Shown here in pieces: positions 1 to 7,880 of a DNA stretch of 64,000 nt. A program made the translations under genes and the position numbers. Numbering within the stretch: position 1 is the stretch's first letter; each line of letters starts with the position of its first letter. The notes beneath the pieces are model-generated. The model saw only the letters and a program-made list of their open reading frames with translations, ran no database searches and was not told the origin of the DNA. The stretch comes from CAVTYH01 sp963738835. GTDB taxonomy: Bacteria > Planctomycetota > Planctomycetia > Pirellulales > JADZDJ01. The DNA is taken from contig CAVTYH010000009.1 of assembly GCA_963738835.1 (NCBI GenBank), positions 558,001 through 622,000 of the forward strand, read 5' to 3'.

Positions 1-474
1 CTCTCCAAACTTCGAAATGTCGCCAAGCGGCTGCAACAGCAACTGGGGCGTGAACCGACGACCGAAGAAATCTCGGCCGGTTGCGATGTGAGTCTGGAGG
101 AAACCCGCCGAGTTCTCAACATCGGTCGCCATCCGGTCAGTCTCGATCGGCCGGTCGGCGAAAGCGAAGACAGCAGCTTCGGCGAATTCATTGAAGATGC
201 CGGGAGCGAAAGCCCGGTACACACCGCCAGCAACGGGCTGTTGCGGCAGAAGATCGAATCGCTTTTGAAGACACTTACGTACCGCGAGCGGGAAATCATC
301 CGCCTCCGTTACGGCCTGGGCGATGGTTACACGTACACGCTGGAAGAAGTCGGCCGCATTTTCAAAGTCACCCGCGAGCGTGTGCGGCAGATTGAGGCCA
401 AGGCCGTGAAAAAGCTGCAACATCCCGTGAGGAGCAAACATCTTGAAGGGTTTTTGACCGGCGTGGCAAGCTGA
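1..474 (+). CDS. RNA polymerase sigma-70 factor, RpoD/SigA-like, C-terminal part (5' truncated by window edge)
   Basis: The reading frame is open from base 1, so the start lies outside the window. About 157 residues are visible. They contain a region 3 helix (QLGREPTTEEI), a region 3.2 stretch (LDRPVGES...FGEFIED), and a complete region 4 with the -35-binding helix-turn-helix: LTYREREIIRLRYGL, then TLEEVGRIFKVTRERVRQIEAKAVKKL. This arrangement is that of primary or group 2 sigma factors, which direct core RNA polymerase to promoters. ECF factors have no region 3. Whether it is the housekeeping RpoD or a paralogue cannot be decided without the N-terminus. A strong hairpin terminator follows directly. 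Confidence 0.93.
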   Translation, partial: LSKLRNVAKRLQQQLGREPTTEEISAGCDVSLEETRRVLNIGRHPVSLDRPVGESEDSSFGEFIEDAGSESPVHTASNGLLRQKIESLLKTLTYREREIIRLRYGLGDGYTYTLEEVGRIFKVTRERVRQIEAKAVKKLQHPVRSKHLEGFLTGVAS

Positions 475-485
475 AAAAATGAGCG

Positions 486-518
486 AAAACCGCCGGTGGC
501 ATGACCGGCGGTTTTTTT
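486..518 (+). terminator. Rho-independent terminator after the sigma factor gene
   Basis: A perfect 12-bp stem (AAAACCGCCGGT at 486-497, ACCGGCGGTTTT at 504-515) with a 6-nt loop runs into a T tract up to 518. It begins 12 bases after the sigma factor stop codon. Confidence 0.93.
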
Positions 519-662
519 ATGCGCACAATCTGCTAAACTGAATTGGGAACGCAGTCGACCGACTTGTTGTTTGGCAATCGAAGTGAAGCGCTGTTCGGTA
601 AACTTGTTTCCACGAATGCAACAAACCGAACAGACCCGCACCATTGATGGGAGCAATCTGGT

Positions 663-1376
663 ATGGCCGTTACCGCTGCGGCGCTGCGTCAGCTGCACCG
701 CATTCATCAGCAGTTGGCCGATCTGCACGATCGGCTTGAAGGCGGGCCCAAGCAAGTGCGCGGCCGCACCGCCGCTGTGGCTCAGGCCGAAGAGCAGTTG
801 GCAAAGATTCAGGCTGAAATCAAGGCCGTCCGAATCGCGCTCGATCAAAGGCAACTACTATTGAAGACCGGTGAGTCGAAAATCATCGACTTGAAAGTAA
901 AACTGAATCAATCCAATACGAATCGCGAATATCAGGCGTTCCGCGATCAAATTGCCGCCGACGAAATGGCCAACAGCGTGCTGGCCGACGAAATACTGGA
1001 GGCGATGGAAGCGGTCGATGTCATGAAGGCCACCGTGCCTGAACACGAGGCCCGCGTGGCCGCGGCGAAGGGTGAATTGTCCAAGCTGCAACAAAAAGTT
1101 CGGGCCGAGGAGGAATCGCTCCGCGGCGATATCCAGCGGCTGGAAGGCGAACTGCTGAGTGCAGAATCGTCGCTGCCGGCCGATTTTCGCGAGCTGTATC
1201 AACGCGTCATCAAAGCCAAGGGCCAAGACGGCATGGCGGTCGTCGAAGGGGGTAGTTGCGGCGGTTGCTACCAGCAACTGACGACGAACACGCTTAACGA
1301 AATTAATATGGGCCGAGTCATATTGTGCAAATCGTGCGGCCGCGTGCTGTATTTGCCTGAGAATACTCGTCCCTGA
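663..1376 (+). CDS. C4-type zinc-ribbon, coiled-coil hairpin protein (zf-RING_7 / CT398-like)
   Basis: 237 residues. Residues 1-180 are heptad-rich and charged, forming a long antiparallel coiled coil. The C-terminus holds a zinc ribbon with two Cys pairs (GGSCGGCYQQL and ILCKSCGRVLYL). The architecture is that of the bacterial C4-type zinc-ribbon family related to Chlamydia CT398 and Helicobacter HP0958/FlgZ, thought to be an adaptor for RNA or proteins. The exact role here is unknown. A GGGAG stretch lies about ten bases before the ATG. A terminator at 1501-1530 ends the unit before greA. Confidence 0.85.
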   Translation: MAVTAAALRQLHRIHQQLADLHDRLEGGPKQVRGRTAAVAQAEEQLAKIQAEIKAVRIALDQRQLLLKTGESKIIDLKVKLNQSNTNREYQAFRDQIAADEMANSVLADEILEAMEAVDVMKATVPEHEARVAAAKGELSKLQQKVRAEEESLRGDIQRLEGELLSAESSLPADFRELYQRVIKAKGQDGMAVVEGGSCGGCYQQLTTNTLNEINMGRVILCKSCGRVLYLPENTRP

Positions 1377-1500
1377 AGCAGCAAGTCGTAGTCGACTTGG
1401 TTTTGATCTGTCATTTCTCGGACGAATTCGCAATATCTCTGGAAGTTGCCTCCTACAACTGCCTTTACAAACGTTAAGTTGCCGGCCACAATAGTTCATT

Positions 1501-1530
1501 CGGTCCTCCACGGGGAGGACCGCATTTTTT
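1501..1530 (+). terminator. Rho-independent terminator between the zinc-ribbon gene and greA
   Basis: A 9-bp perfect stem (CGGTCCTCC at 1501-1509, GGAGGACCG at 1514-1522) with loop ACGG is followed by CATTTTTT. It separates the zinc-ribbon gene from greA, which starts 37 bases later and so probably has a promoter close to or overlapping this hairpin. Confidence 0.88.
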
Positions 1531-1566
1531 GCGCCTCATTGCAATTGCGCTGTAAGGATAGTTGAT

Positions 1567-2046
1567 ATGTCCGATCTCGTTCCTGTAACTCGCACCGGAT
1601 ACGAAAAGCTCAAGGCCGAACTCGACCATATGGAACAGGTCGAAATGCCGAAAATCGCGCAGCGCATTGCCACCGCTCGGTCGGAAGGCGATCTCAGCGA
1701 AAATGCCGAATACCACGGCGCTCGCGAATCGCAAGGCATGCTGCAAGCGAAGATCAATTTGCTGCGCGATAAGCTGGCTCGCGCAACCATTGTCGACACT
1801 TCCAAAGCGCCGCGCGATCAGGTGGCGTTCGGCGCGACGGTGGTGGTGAAGGATCTTGATTTTGGCGATGACGAGACGTTCATTCTGGTAGGCGCTGGCG
1901 AAGAAGATTACGACGCCGGGAAAATTCTCGTCACCAGTCCTTTGGCTCAAGGTTTGCTTGGCGGCAAGGTTGGTCAAAAAGTGGAGATCCCCGTGCCGGC
2001 CGGTACCATGAAATTTGAAATTCGCGAAATTCGCTACGACGATTGA
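1567..2046 (+). CDS. greA: Transcription elongation factor GreA
   Basis: 159 residues, the usual GreA length (about 158). The N-terminal coiled coil carries the signature for reactivating backtracked RNA polymerase: residues 33-51 read ATARSEGDLSENAEYHGAR, with the acidic tip DLSEN that coordinates catalytic Mg2+ in the secondary channel. The C-terminal FKBP-like domain includes ISPLAQGLLG-type sequence (VTSPLAQGLLGGKVGQ). It stimulates transcript cleavage by stalled polymerase in the cytoplasm. It is a monocistronic + gene facing the convergent PLP-homeostasis gene. Confidence 0.97.
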   Translation: MSDLVPVTRTGYEKLKAELDHMEQVEMPKIAQRIATARSEGDLSENAEYHGARESQGMLQAKINLLRDKLARATIVDTSKAPRDQVAFGATVVVKDLDFGDDETFILVGAGEEDYDAGKILVTSPLAQGLLGGKVGQKVEIPVPAGTMKFEIREIRYDD

Positions 2047-2160
2047 TTTCACTTTCAATGCGCCGCCGCGAGTACACGTGACAGCATTTTTCCTGGCGGC
2101 CGTATGTGCTTTTATGTTCACGATGACGCAATAGGCGGTTTGTTTGATCGATAACGCGCG

Positions 2161-2880
2161 TTAGTCCGTCGCAAGACCTTCGAATAATGCCGAGCCGACT
2201 CGCACCATCGTCGCGGCTTCCTCAATTGCAACTTCGAAATCGCCGCTCATGCCCATCGAAAGTTCGTCCAGCTTCACGTTCGACGGCGTCACTTGCCGCA
2301 ATCGATCGCGCAGCTCGCGGAGTTGGGAGAATTCCCGCCGGGCTTGATCGAGATCACCTTCTCGGCTTGCCATGCACATCAGGCCGCGAACTGCAATTGC
2401 CTGAAAGTCCGAAATCGCTTGCAGATTGCGTTCAACCTCCGCGATCGCAAATCCGTGTTTCGTCGGTTCGCCGGAAACGTTGATCTCCAGTAAAATCGGC
2501 ATCGTACGATTTTGTTCGGCGCTCGCCTGGTTAATGGCGTCCAAAACTCGCAGGCTGTCCCCCGAGTGAATGAGCGATACCACCGGTAGCGTCCGCTCGA
2601 CTTTGTTGCGTTGCAAGTGGCCGATTAGATGCCACCGCACCGATTGGCTCGCGGCGTCAGCATTCAACGCTTCGGCCTTGCTCCACAGCGATTGTGGCCG
2701 ACTTTCGCCTAAATCGTGGCAGCCAAGGGCGATCAATTGCTTTGCAAGTTCAGCCCCAACATACTTTGTCACGGCAACGAGGGTAATCTCAGCGGCCGAT
2801 CTTCCACTCCGCCGTGCCGCCGCCGCAATCCGGTCGCGAACCGCCGCTAAATTCTCGGTTAGTTTTTCGAAATCGGACAT
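2161..2880 (-). CDS. YggS-family PLP homeostasis protein (alanine racemase N-terminal fold)
   Basis: 239 residues from the ATG at 2880. An in-frame codon further upstream would add 55 residues that do not resemble the family, so the start MSDFEKLTENL is chosen. The PLP-binding lysine is in LVAVTKYV (K39). Other family marks are LGESRPQ, WHLIGHLQRNK, LLEINVSGEPTKHGF, LMCMAS and LSMGMSGDFEVAIEEAATMVRVGSALFEG. These single-domain TIM-barrel proteins bind pyridoxal phosphate without known catalysis and buffer B6 vitamers and amino-acid pools. It is divergent from the YdjY gene. Confidence 0.95.
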   Translation of the reverse strand: MSDFEKLTENLAAVRDRIAAAARRSGRSAAEITLVAVTKYVGAELAKQLIALGCHDLGESRPQSLWSKAEALNADAASQSVRWHLIGHLQRNKVERTLPVVSLIHSGDSLRVLDAINQASAEQNRTMPILLEINVSGEPTKHGFAIAEVERNLQAISDFQAIAVRGLMCMASREGDLDQARREFSQLRELRDRLRQVTPSNVKLDELSMGMSGDFEVAIEEAATMVRVGSALFEGLATD

Positions 2881-3059
2881 CAAAACGGATTTGCCGGCGC
2901 TTCGCACCTTCCAACGGACGAATTTCTGGGTGTGGCGTATAATTTCGGCGATGATTTGTAGGTGTCGTCCGTAGCTCAATTGAATATTGCACTGGGGAAC
3001 GGTTATCTTAAAGCGCGGATTCGATGCCAATGACGTTTGCCGCAATCAAGGAGTTCACG

Positions 3060-3893
3060 ATGACTTCCCGATTTTGGAAATGGAATGGATGTGCGTTGCT
3101 TGCGGTTCTTTTCGGGCTGGCGTTGGTCGCTGCGCGGTCTAGCGCTCAGTTCCCGAGCGATTCCGCAGACGCCGCCGACAAACCGCAATCCGATCCGCCC
3201 GCCATTCCCGGTCCACCGCCGAAGAATCCGACCGACCCCACGGCCGAACTCAAACGGCTCAGCCCGAAGTACGACGTTTGGATGGACCTGAAGAACAAGC
3301 AGGTCATCATGGAGGGCCAGGTTTGCCTGACCAAGGGCCTGCTCGAATTGTTCGCCTGCATTAAAGGCACGAAAGAGCACGAATCGGTGGTGTCGGTCAA
3401 CACCAAGGCCTTTGTGGTGCATGCCGCCTTGCTGGCAATTGGCGCCAAGCCCGGCAGCCCGGTGAAGTTCGATCCGCAATACACCGCCGCCACGGGGCCG
3501 AAAGTCGAGATCCTGGTCTTCTGGAACGATGAAAAAGGCCAGCAGCACAAAGCACGGGCTCAAGATTGGGTTCGCAACATCAAGAAAAAGGAAGCGATGG
3601 AGTATCCCTGGGTCTTCGCCGGCAGCGGATTTTACATCGATGAAGAAACCAAGCATCAGTATTACCTGGCCGACGGCGGCGATTTCATTTGCGTTTCCAA
3701 TTTTCCCGGCGCGATGCTCGATTTGCCGGTGGAAAGCACTTCCGACAATGAAGACTTGATGTTCGAAGCGTTCACCGAAAACATCCCGCCGCGCGGCACG
3801 AAGGTGACGCTGGTTTTGATTCCGGAAATTGACAAGAAACCAACTGCAGCGCAGGACGCGAAATCGACGACGCCGGCTAAGACCGGAAAGTGA
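3060..3893 (+). CDS. Exported YdjY-domain protein
   Basis: 277 residues. The ATG at 3060 has a good AAGGAG six bases upstream; an earlier in-frame ATG at 3024 lacks this. A signal peptide covers about residues 1-30 (WNGCALLAVLFGLALVAARSSA). After a Pro-rich spacer comes the YdjY domain: KQVIMEGQVCLTKGLLELFACIKGTKEHESV, then VVHAALLAIGAKPGSPVKF. This domain is common in exported planctomycete proteins, but its biochemical function is not known. A palindromic repeat follows immediately after the stop. Confidence 0.88.
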   Translation: MTSRFWKWNGCALLAVLFGLALVAARSSAQFPSDSADAADKPQSDPPAIPGPPPKNPTDPTAELKRLSPKYDVWMDLKNKQVIMEGQVCLTKGLLELFACIKGTKEHESVVSVNTKAFVVHAALLAIGAKPGSPVKFDPQYTAATGPKVEILVFWNDEKGQQHKARAQDWVRNIKKKEAMEYPWVFAGSGFYIDEETKHQYYLADGGDFICVSNFPGAMLDLPVESTSDNEDLMFEAFTENIPPRGTKVTLVLIPEIDKKPTAAQDAKSTTPAKTGK

Positions 3894-3998
3894 ACCGCAG
3901 AAGACGCGGAGGGTCGCAGAGTCGCGCAGAGCGAAAGTAAATCAATCTTCGCTTTCTCCGCGTTTTCTCTGTGTTCCTCTGCGTACTCTGCGGTGAAT
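3894..3998. repeat. Long imperfect palindrome, CGCAGAG family
   Basis: The left arm begins AACCGCAGAAGACGCGGAGG and the right arm ends CTGCGTACTCTGCGGTGAA, read inverted; together they fold into an imperfect hairpin of about 100 bases. It fills the whole gap between two convergent stop codons (YdjY and HemQ). Related elements lie at 7721-7879, 41672-41741 and 48458-48566. Confidence 0.8.
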
Positions 3999-3999
3999 T

Positions 4000-4839
4000 T
4001 CATGGCTGTGCTCCAATCCGGCAGTGATCCAGCATTTGCTCGGCCGTCATCACGTAACTCACGTAAAACGGGCCGAACTCTGCGTAGCGGGCGCTGGCTT
4101 CGTCGAACCGCATCTTGTAGACGATGTCTTTCAAAAACTGCGGATTGCGGGCCCACAGCGTCACGCCCCATTCCCAATCATCGAAGCCCGTTGACGCGGT
4201 AATTAACTGCGTCACCTTGCCGCCGAATGTCATACCGGTGCGACCGTGCTCGGCCATCAACCGATTTCGTTCGGCAACCGGCAACAGAAACCAGTTCTCG
4301 CCCACTTTGCGTTTTTTATTCATCGGATAAAAACAGGTCGAAGGCCACGGCGGCAAATCGAGCGAAAGCCGCTGCTTGCGCATCATCACCTCACGGCTTT
4401 CATACGCCTTGAGCTTCGCTTTGTAGGCCGGGCTGCCCTCTTGTTCCCCCTCTTCCACCAGCCGCTTGCCGTACTGCTCGACCGTGGGCACATACTCGGA
4501 AACTTCGGTAATCGACGTGAACGAATATGTCGGTACCATCGCCGAACCCAGCGAACTGGCCAAGAGCCGCTGATGCACCGCGTCGATCTTCAGCGGGTTG
4601 GCGTCCAGCAGCATCAAGCCAAAATCGGCTTTATGCCCGCTCACCACGCTAGTTTGCAGCCGCGCCGTCGCTTGCGGTCCGGCCGGATCGAGCGCGGCAA
4701 TCAGCTCTTCGCGGCCGGCTGCAATTTTGTCGCGGGCCATCTGCGACAGAATGGCCCGATCGAAGCGATAGTACAAATGGCCGCAGTGCCAACCTTCCAG
4801 CGGTTCCAGCGAGATTTCTTGATTTGGTGCTTCACTCAT
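4000..4839 (-). CDS. hemQ: Coproheme decarboxylase / chlorite dismutase family protein (HemQ-type)
   Basis: 279 residues from the ATG at 4839; a second in-frame ATG 33 bases upstream is possible. The family motifs are YPMNKKR (Y171, the catalytic tyrosine position of HemQ), a proximal haem histidine in LMAEHGRTG (H198), and TGFDDWEWGVTLWARNPQFLKDIVYKMRFDEASARYAEFGPFY. Known HemQ proteins oxidatively decarboxylate Fe-coproporphyrin III to protohaem b in the cytoplasm, using peroxide. True chlorite dismutases share the fold but not the YPM motif context. No other haem biosynthesis genes are adjacent. Confidence 0.92.
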   Translation of the reverse strand: MSEAPNQEISLEPLEGWHCGHLYYRFDRAILSQMARDKIAAGREELIAALDPAGPQATARLQTSVVSGHKADFGLMLLDANPLKIDAVHQRLLASSLGSAMVPTYSFTSITEVSEYVPTVEQYGKRLVEEGEQEGSPAYKAKLKAYESREVMMRKQRLSLDLPPWPSTCFYPMNKKRKVGENWFLLPVAERNRLMAEHGRTGMTFGGKVTQLITASTGFDDWEWGVTLWARNPQFLKDIVYKMRFDEASARYAEFGPFYVSYVMTAEQMLDHCRIGAQP

Positions 4840-5255
4840 GATTTTTAGGTGGTTAATTTTGTCGTGAACCAACGTTGCCTAAACCGCGATTTTGCGAACT
4901 CAACTCTCGCTGTGCCAAAGACTTCGAATTGTGTCGTGCGCCGAGGGGACCCCTATTTTTCGCGCACAATTCCCCAATTTTGTCGCCGCCCGAGTGCAAT
5001 CCAAGCGGATTTTCCCGAGGGATTCGCAATTTGCTTGCGACAAAATTCGGAGAATTGTGTCGTAAAGTGTTTTCATTTTCCGATTGATTGGTTGATTTTC
5101 CGATCACAAAGCTCCGAGCGATGTGATCGAGACTTGCCGATTATCTTGCTTGAACAGCTCGCCTATTGATACATAAGTACACTAACTCGGCGGTGGCCTG
5201 ATTTGCAAGAGGTAAAATCGCATTGCAGGGAACAATTCTGGGTGCCAAAACGCAA
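4840..5255. other. Gene-free stretch with an inverted repeat
   Basis: I see no convincing gene here. It contains a 22/23-base inverted repeat (separate entry, 4965-5059) and a direct repeat of GAATTGTGTCGT at 4926 and 5053. The only open frames lack family features and a ribosome binding site. Confidence 0.6.
4965..5059. repeat. Near-perfect inverted repeat with 50-base loop
   Basis: The arm at 4965-4986 (CACAATTCCCCAATTTTGTC plus GC) matches the reverse complement of 5037-5059 with one substitution-rich spot and one indel. A partial third copy (GAATTGTGTCGT) lies at 4926-4937. It could be a regulatory cruciform or a small repeat element upstream of hemQ. Confidence 0.65.
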
Positions 5256-5281
5256 AGCCCCCGGTGTTTTCACCGGGGGCT
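5256..5281 (-). terminator. GC-rich hairpin, probable terminator of the small antitoxin-like gene
   Basis: AGCCCCCGGTG (5256-5266) pairs perfectly with CACCGGGGGCT (5271-5281) around a TTTT loop. On the minus strand it lies 64 bases beyond the stop of the antitoxin-like gene and is followed by only TTT. A near-identical stem with flank CTAAAT occurs at 48678-48706, so it may be a dispersed structural repeat rather than a dedicated terminator. Confidence 0.6.
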
Positions 5282-5344
5282 AAATATAACCGATTAGAAC
5301 TTTCTGCGATATTCGCGGCTGAGATTAGCCGAGCAACTTCACCG

Positions 5345-5566
5345 TCATCGCTTCGTAGTGCCGTACAAGTAATGATCGTGCTGCGCGGCCAAATCAACTG
5401 GTGCGTCGGGCAAATCGGCCGCCAAGGTCAACAAATCAGCAAATTTGCCGTTGGTCGAATTCGGCACTTCTACATGCACTCGCAGCGGTTCGCCCACCGG
5501 CAATTGGATTGGCTCGTCGGGAACAAGCACTTTGCCGTCGAAATGGACAGAGATTGTGTGCGTCAT
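5345..5566 (-). CDS. Small AF2212-like (DUF104) antitoxin family protein
   Basis: 73 residues. The N-terminus MTHTISVHFDGKVLVPDEPIQLPVGEPLRVHVEV is the typical short beta-rich DUF104 motif (V-F-D-G-x-x-L-x-P-x-x-P-x-x-L-P-x-G), annotated as an antitoxin of PIN-domain toxins. No PIN toxin is next to it, so it may be an orphan or have another role. A hairpin follows its stop. Confidence 0.75.
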   Translation of the reverse strand: MTHTISVHFDGKVLVPDEPIQLPVGEPLRVHVEVPNSTNGKFADLLTLAADLPDAPVDLAAQHDHYLYGTTKR

Positions 5567-5621
5567 GATATCACCTTCTTATCCATTCTACCGCAAAAAA
5601 ATGCGGCGGTGATACGCCGAA

Positions 5622-6398
5622 TCATCCCCCGTCTTTCGACAAATCAATCGGGCGGAAGGCGGCTTTGGCGCTGTTCAGGTCGTCGATGCGCTTCACCACC
5701 TCGGCGCGTTTGGCGTTTTGTTCCTTCAAGGCTTCCTCGGTCTGTTTGATTTCCTGATCCAAGCGTGCCCGGCGGGTAATGCGGTCGTCGAGATCCGTAC
5801 TGGCGCCTTGCAAGTGCTTTAGCCGCGCCTCCGATTCGGCGCGGTCGATGGCCAGTCGCGTCAGTTCGTTATTCAGCGAATCGAGCTGCTCGTTATTGAC
5901 TGCGGGCTGTTTTTTACTCATCAGAGCAAGCAGTTGAATTTTCGCTTCGAGCGCCTTCGCCTCTGCGTCGTCCACTTCGCTCGAAACCGCGACTCCCGAT
6001 TTGTTGGCGGCCTTCAAGTGCTCGACATTTTTTTCTCGCAGCGCCACCAACTGCTTGAGCGTGCCGATCATTTCGTCAGTGGCATTTTCTTTTGCAGCCC
6101 GCTCTGCCTGTTCTTTCAGCCGTTCTCGTGCCAAGTCGATTTGTTCGCGGATGGCTTGTTCACGGGCTTTCATCCCGGCCAGCGAGAGTTCGATAGCCAA
6201 CCGCTGCCGCTGCAAATCGGCCGACTGATCGACCGCTTTTTCGTAGGGCAGGAAGTCGTAACTTTGCGCTTGCAGTTCTTTGAGATGAGTTTCCAATTCC
6301 GGAATCTTCTTTTCTTTTTCGTCTTTTGCAGTTTGTGCTTTGGCCATCGCGACATCGAATTTTTCAGTGAAAACGTTTTCGCTGAATTTTTTGCACAT
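5622..6398 (-). CDS. Coiled-coil protein of unknown function (possibly the C-terminal part of a broken exported protein)
   Basis: 258 residues, almost entirely charged heptads rich in Glu, Lys, Leu and Gln (for example RLKEQAERAAKENATDEMIGTLKQLVALREKNVEHL and HLQGASTDLDDRITRRARLDQEIKQTEEAL). No enzymatic motif is visible. The ATG at 6398 has no clear ribosome site, and protein-like sequence continues upstream in another frame (EKILEQYK). The gene may therefore have lost its true N-terminus, which would be the exported segment at 6399-6940. Role unknown. Confidence 0.6.
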   Translation of the reverse strand: MCKKFSENVFTEKFDVAMAKAQTAKDEKEKKIPELETHLKELQAQSYDFLPYEKAVDQSADLQRQRLAIELSLAGMKAREQAIREQIDLARERLKEQAERAAKENATDEMIGTLKQLVALREKNVEHLKAANKSGVAVSSEVDDAEAKALEAKIQLLALMSKKQPAVNNEQLDSLNNELTRLAIDRAESEARLKHLQGASTDLDDRITRRARLDQEIKQTEEALKEQNAKRAEVVKRIDDLNSAKAAFRPIDLSKDGG

Positions 6399-6940
6399 CT
6401 GGCGCGATGTCTTTTGTACTGCTCCAGTATTTTCTCACAGTCCGATCGAGGCAGGCTTTCCGAGAATTGAATTACAAACCGAATACCACGCGGTGTAAAG
6501 AATCCCGTTAATTCGATTCGCTTTGATTGTTCGTACAAAATGCAGGCTTTGTTCCTTCTGCATAGGGAAGTACCGTGACGAATAACTTTCCGACTTGTTT
6601 GTTCTCGGCAATTGTCGATTGCCATTTATCGCGTGGAATAAAAATAATTTCGTCAGCATTCTTATGAAGCACATCGGCGACAATCGGAACAAGAAGTTCA
6701 CTGCGTGAAAACGGATCGCTCAGTTGTTGGCCGAAGCTTCTCAAAAAGTCGTTGTATCCCTCGGAAATTGATCCGATCGCGATCAGCTTAAGAAGGGGAT
6801 TTGTCCAGTTCGTTGGAGCGTCCTTATCAAACGAAATGTGATCGAGGCCCTGCCGCACTAGGTTTCGGGGCTTGAGCGAAGGTGGGAAGGGAGAACGCCA
6901 ACGCCGTCAGGAGAACGATTGATGAAGTCATTTTTTGCAT
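6399..6940 (-). pseudogene. Frameshifted exported protein; probable N-terminal half of the coiled-coil gene
   Basis: From an ATG at 6940 (GGAG nine bases upstream) the frame encodes a clear signal peptide, MTSSIVLLTALAFSLPTFAQA, but stops at 6827. A second frame (about 6870-6508) gives LVRQGLDHISFDKDAPTNWT and then globular sequence through GKLFVTVLPYAEGTKPAF. A third segment (about 6535-6395), back in the first frame, gives RIELTGFFTPRGIRFVIQF and EKILEQYK, then the downstream coiled coil. At least two indels would be needed to restore one exported protein of roughly 430 residues. No family is recognised. Real decay and assembly indels are both possible. Confidence 0.5.
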
Positions 6941-7060
6941 GGTGTTCAGCTCCGATTTTATTGGTTCAATTGTGTTTTGGTACTTTGCATCAATCGCCGC
7001 TCCACCGGCGATACCATCGCCGGCTTTACACTGCCCCTCTGCCCGCTCTCCGCACTCAAT

Positions 7061-7702
7061 TCATCTCCAATTTGCCAAACCATCTTGCGCGAGCATGGCC
7101 CAGTGGGTGTCGGGGAAATTTTCGACGACGTTGCGATACGCGGTTTCGGCGGCGCGACGGTCGCCGAGGGTTTCCCAGAGGAAATCGGCCTGGCACACGG
7201 CACTGGCGGCAAGGCGGTCCAACGCGGCGGCGGCCGGATCGGGGGCGCTGGTGGCAACCAGCAGCCGATCGTGCTCGGCGGTCAGTTCCTGCAGGCGCTG
7301 CTGGTTTTGGTGCGCGGCAATCAGCCGTTCTAATGCCCGCGCTTCGGCATCGAGCGAGCGGGCTTCGGCCAGCAATTGTTCGCCGGTTAATTTTGTTGAT
7401 TCTTTCGATCCAATAGCCCCCGGCTCGTTCGCGGGCTGAATCGCCAAACCGTTCTCCCCCGGCGTCTCGCCTCCGGCACCCAAGCTCGATCCGGCCGGGG
7501 GTCGCCAAGGACGCACCAGCGCGACGGCTAACAAACCGACTCCGGCCACGCTGAGCGCGCCGAATTTCATTCGCCGCGCTCTGGCGAGCTGCGTTTTCCG
7601 TTTCTGCTGGACGCGCACTGCCAAATCGACCGACTGAACCGGCGCCGCAGCCGACGCATCGGCGGTTTGCAGCAAGCGAATGAGTGGATCGGTTTCGTTC
7701 AT
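7061..7702 (-). CDS. Single-pass membrane protein, probable anti-sigma / sigma-partner protein
   Basis: 213 residues. A cytoplasmic segment (1-45, ending in the basic KRKTQLARARRMK) precedes one membrane helix (about 47-63, FGALSVAGVGLLAVALV). The extracytoplasmic part has a helical, TPR-like end: AETAYRNVVENFPDTHWAMLAQDGLANW. It lies directly downstream of the ECF sigma gene, the usual place for an anti-sigma factor, although no zinc-binding HxxxCxxC motif is present. The partner role is inferred from position and topology. The two genes are separated by a 160-base palindromic repeat. Confidence 0.65.
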   Translation of the reverse strand: MNETDPLIRLLQTADASAAAPVQSVDLAVRVQQKRKTQLARARRMKFGALSVAGVGLLAVALVRPWRPPAGSSLGAGGETPGENGLAIQPANEPGAIGSKESTKLTGEQLLAEARSLDAEARALERLIAAHQNQQRLQELTAEHDRLLVATSAPDPAAAALDRLAASAVCQADFLWETLGDRRAAETAYRNVVENFPDTHWAMLAQDGLANWR

Positions 7703-7720
7703 GGGTCGAGAAGAGAAAAA

Positions 7721-7879
7721 TTCACCACGGAGTCACGGAGGAGAGAATGACGAATGAAGTTCCAAATTCCAATGACCAATCTTCAAACCTCTGAGCTGGT
7801 CCAAGCGGTTTGGAAATTGGAGCTTGGAATTTCATTCGTCATTAGTTTTTTCTCTGTGTCCTCCGTGTCTCCGTGGTGA
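7721..7879. repeat. Long imperfect palindrome between ECF sigma gene and its partner
   Basis: The left arm starts TTCACCACGGAGTCACGGAG and continues with GAATGACGAATGAAGTTCC; the right arm gives the inverted counterpart (GGAATTTCATTCGTCATTAG, then CTCCGTGTCTCCGTGGTGA). The outer part belongs to the same family as 3894-3998; the inner GAATGACGAATGAA part recurs at 15815-15857. ATTCA lies at both ends, but it overlaps the element's own terminus, so it is weak evidence for a target duplication. Confidence 0.8.
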
Positions 7880-7880
7880 T

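Noticed and set aside
591..633. CTGTTCGGT / ACCGAACAG inverted repeat before the zinc-ribbon gene
   Set aside because: A 9-bp pair with a 25-base loop is weak; without comparative data I cannot call it an operator.
4849..5169. A 106-codon open frame between hemQ and the antitoxin-like gene
   Set aside because: Composition is not protein-like, no ribosome site, and it spans an inverted repeat.
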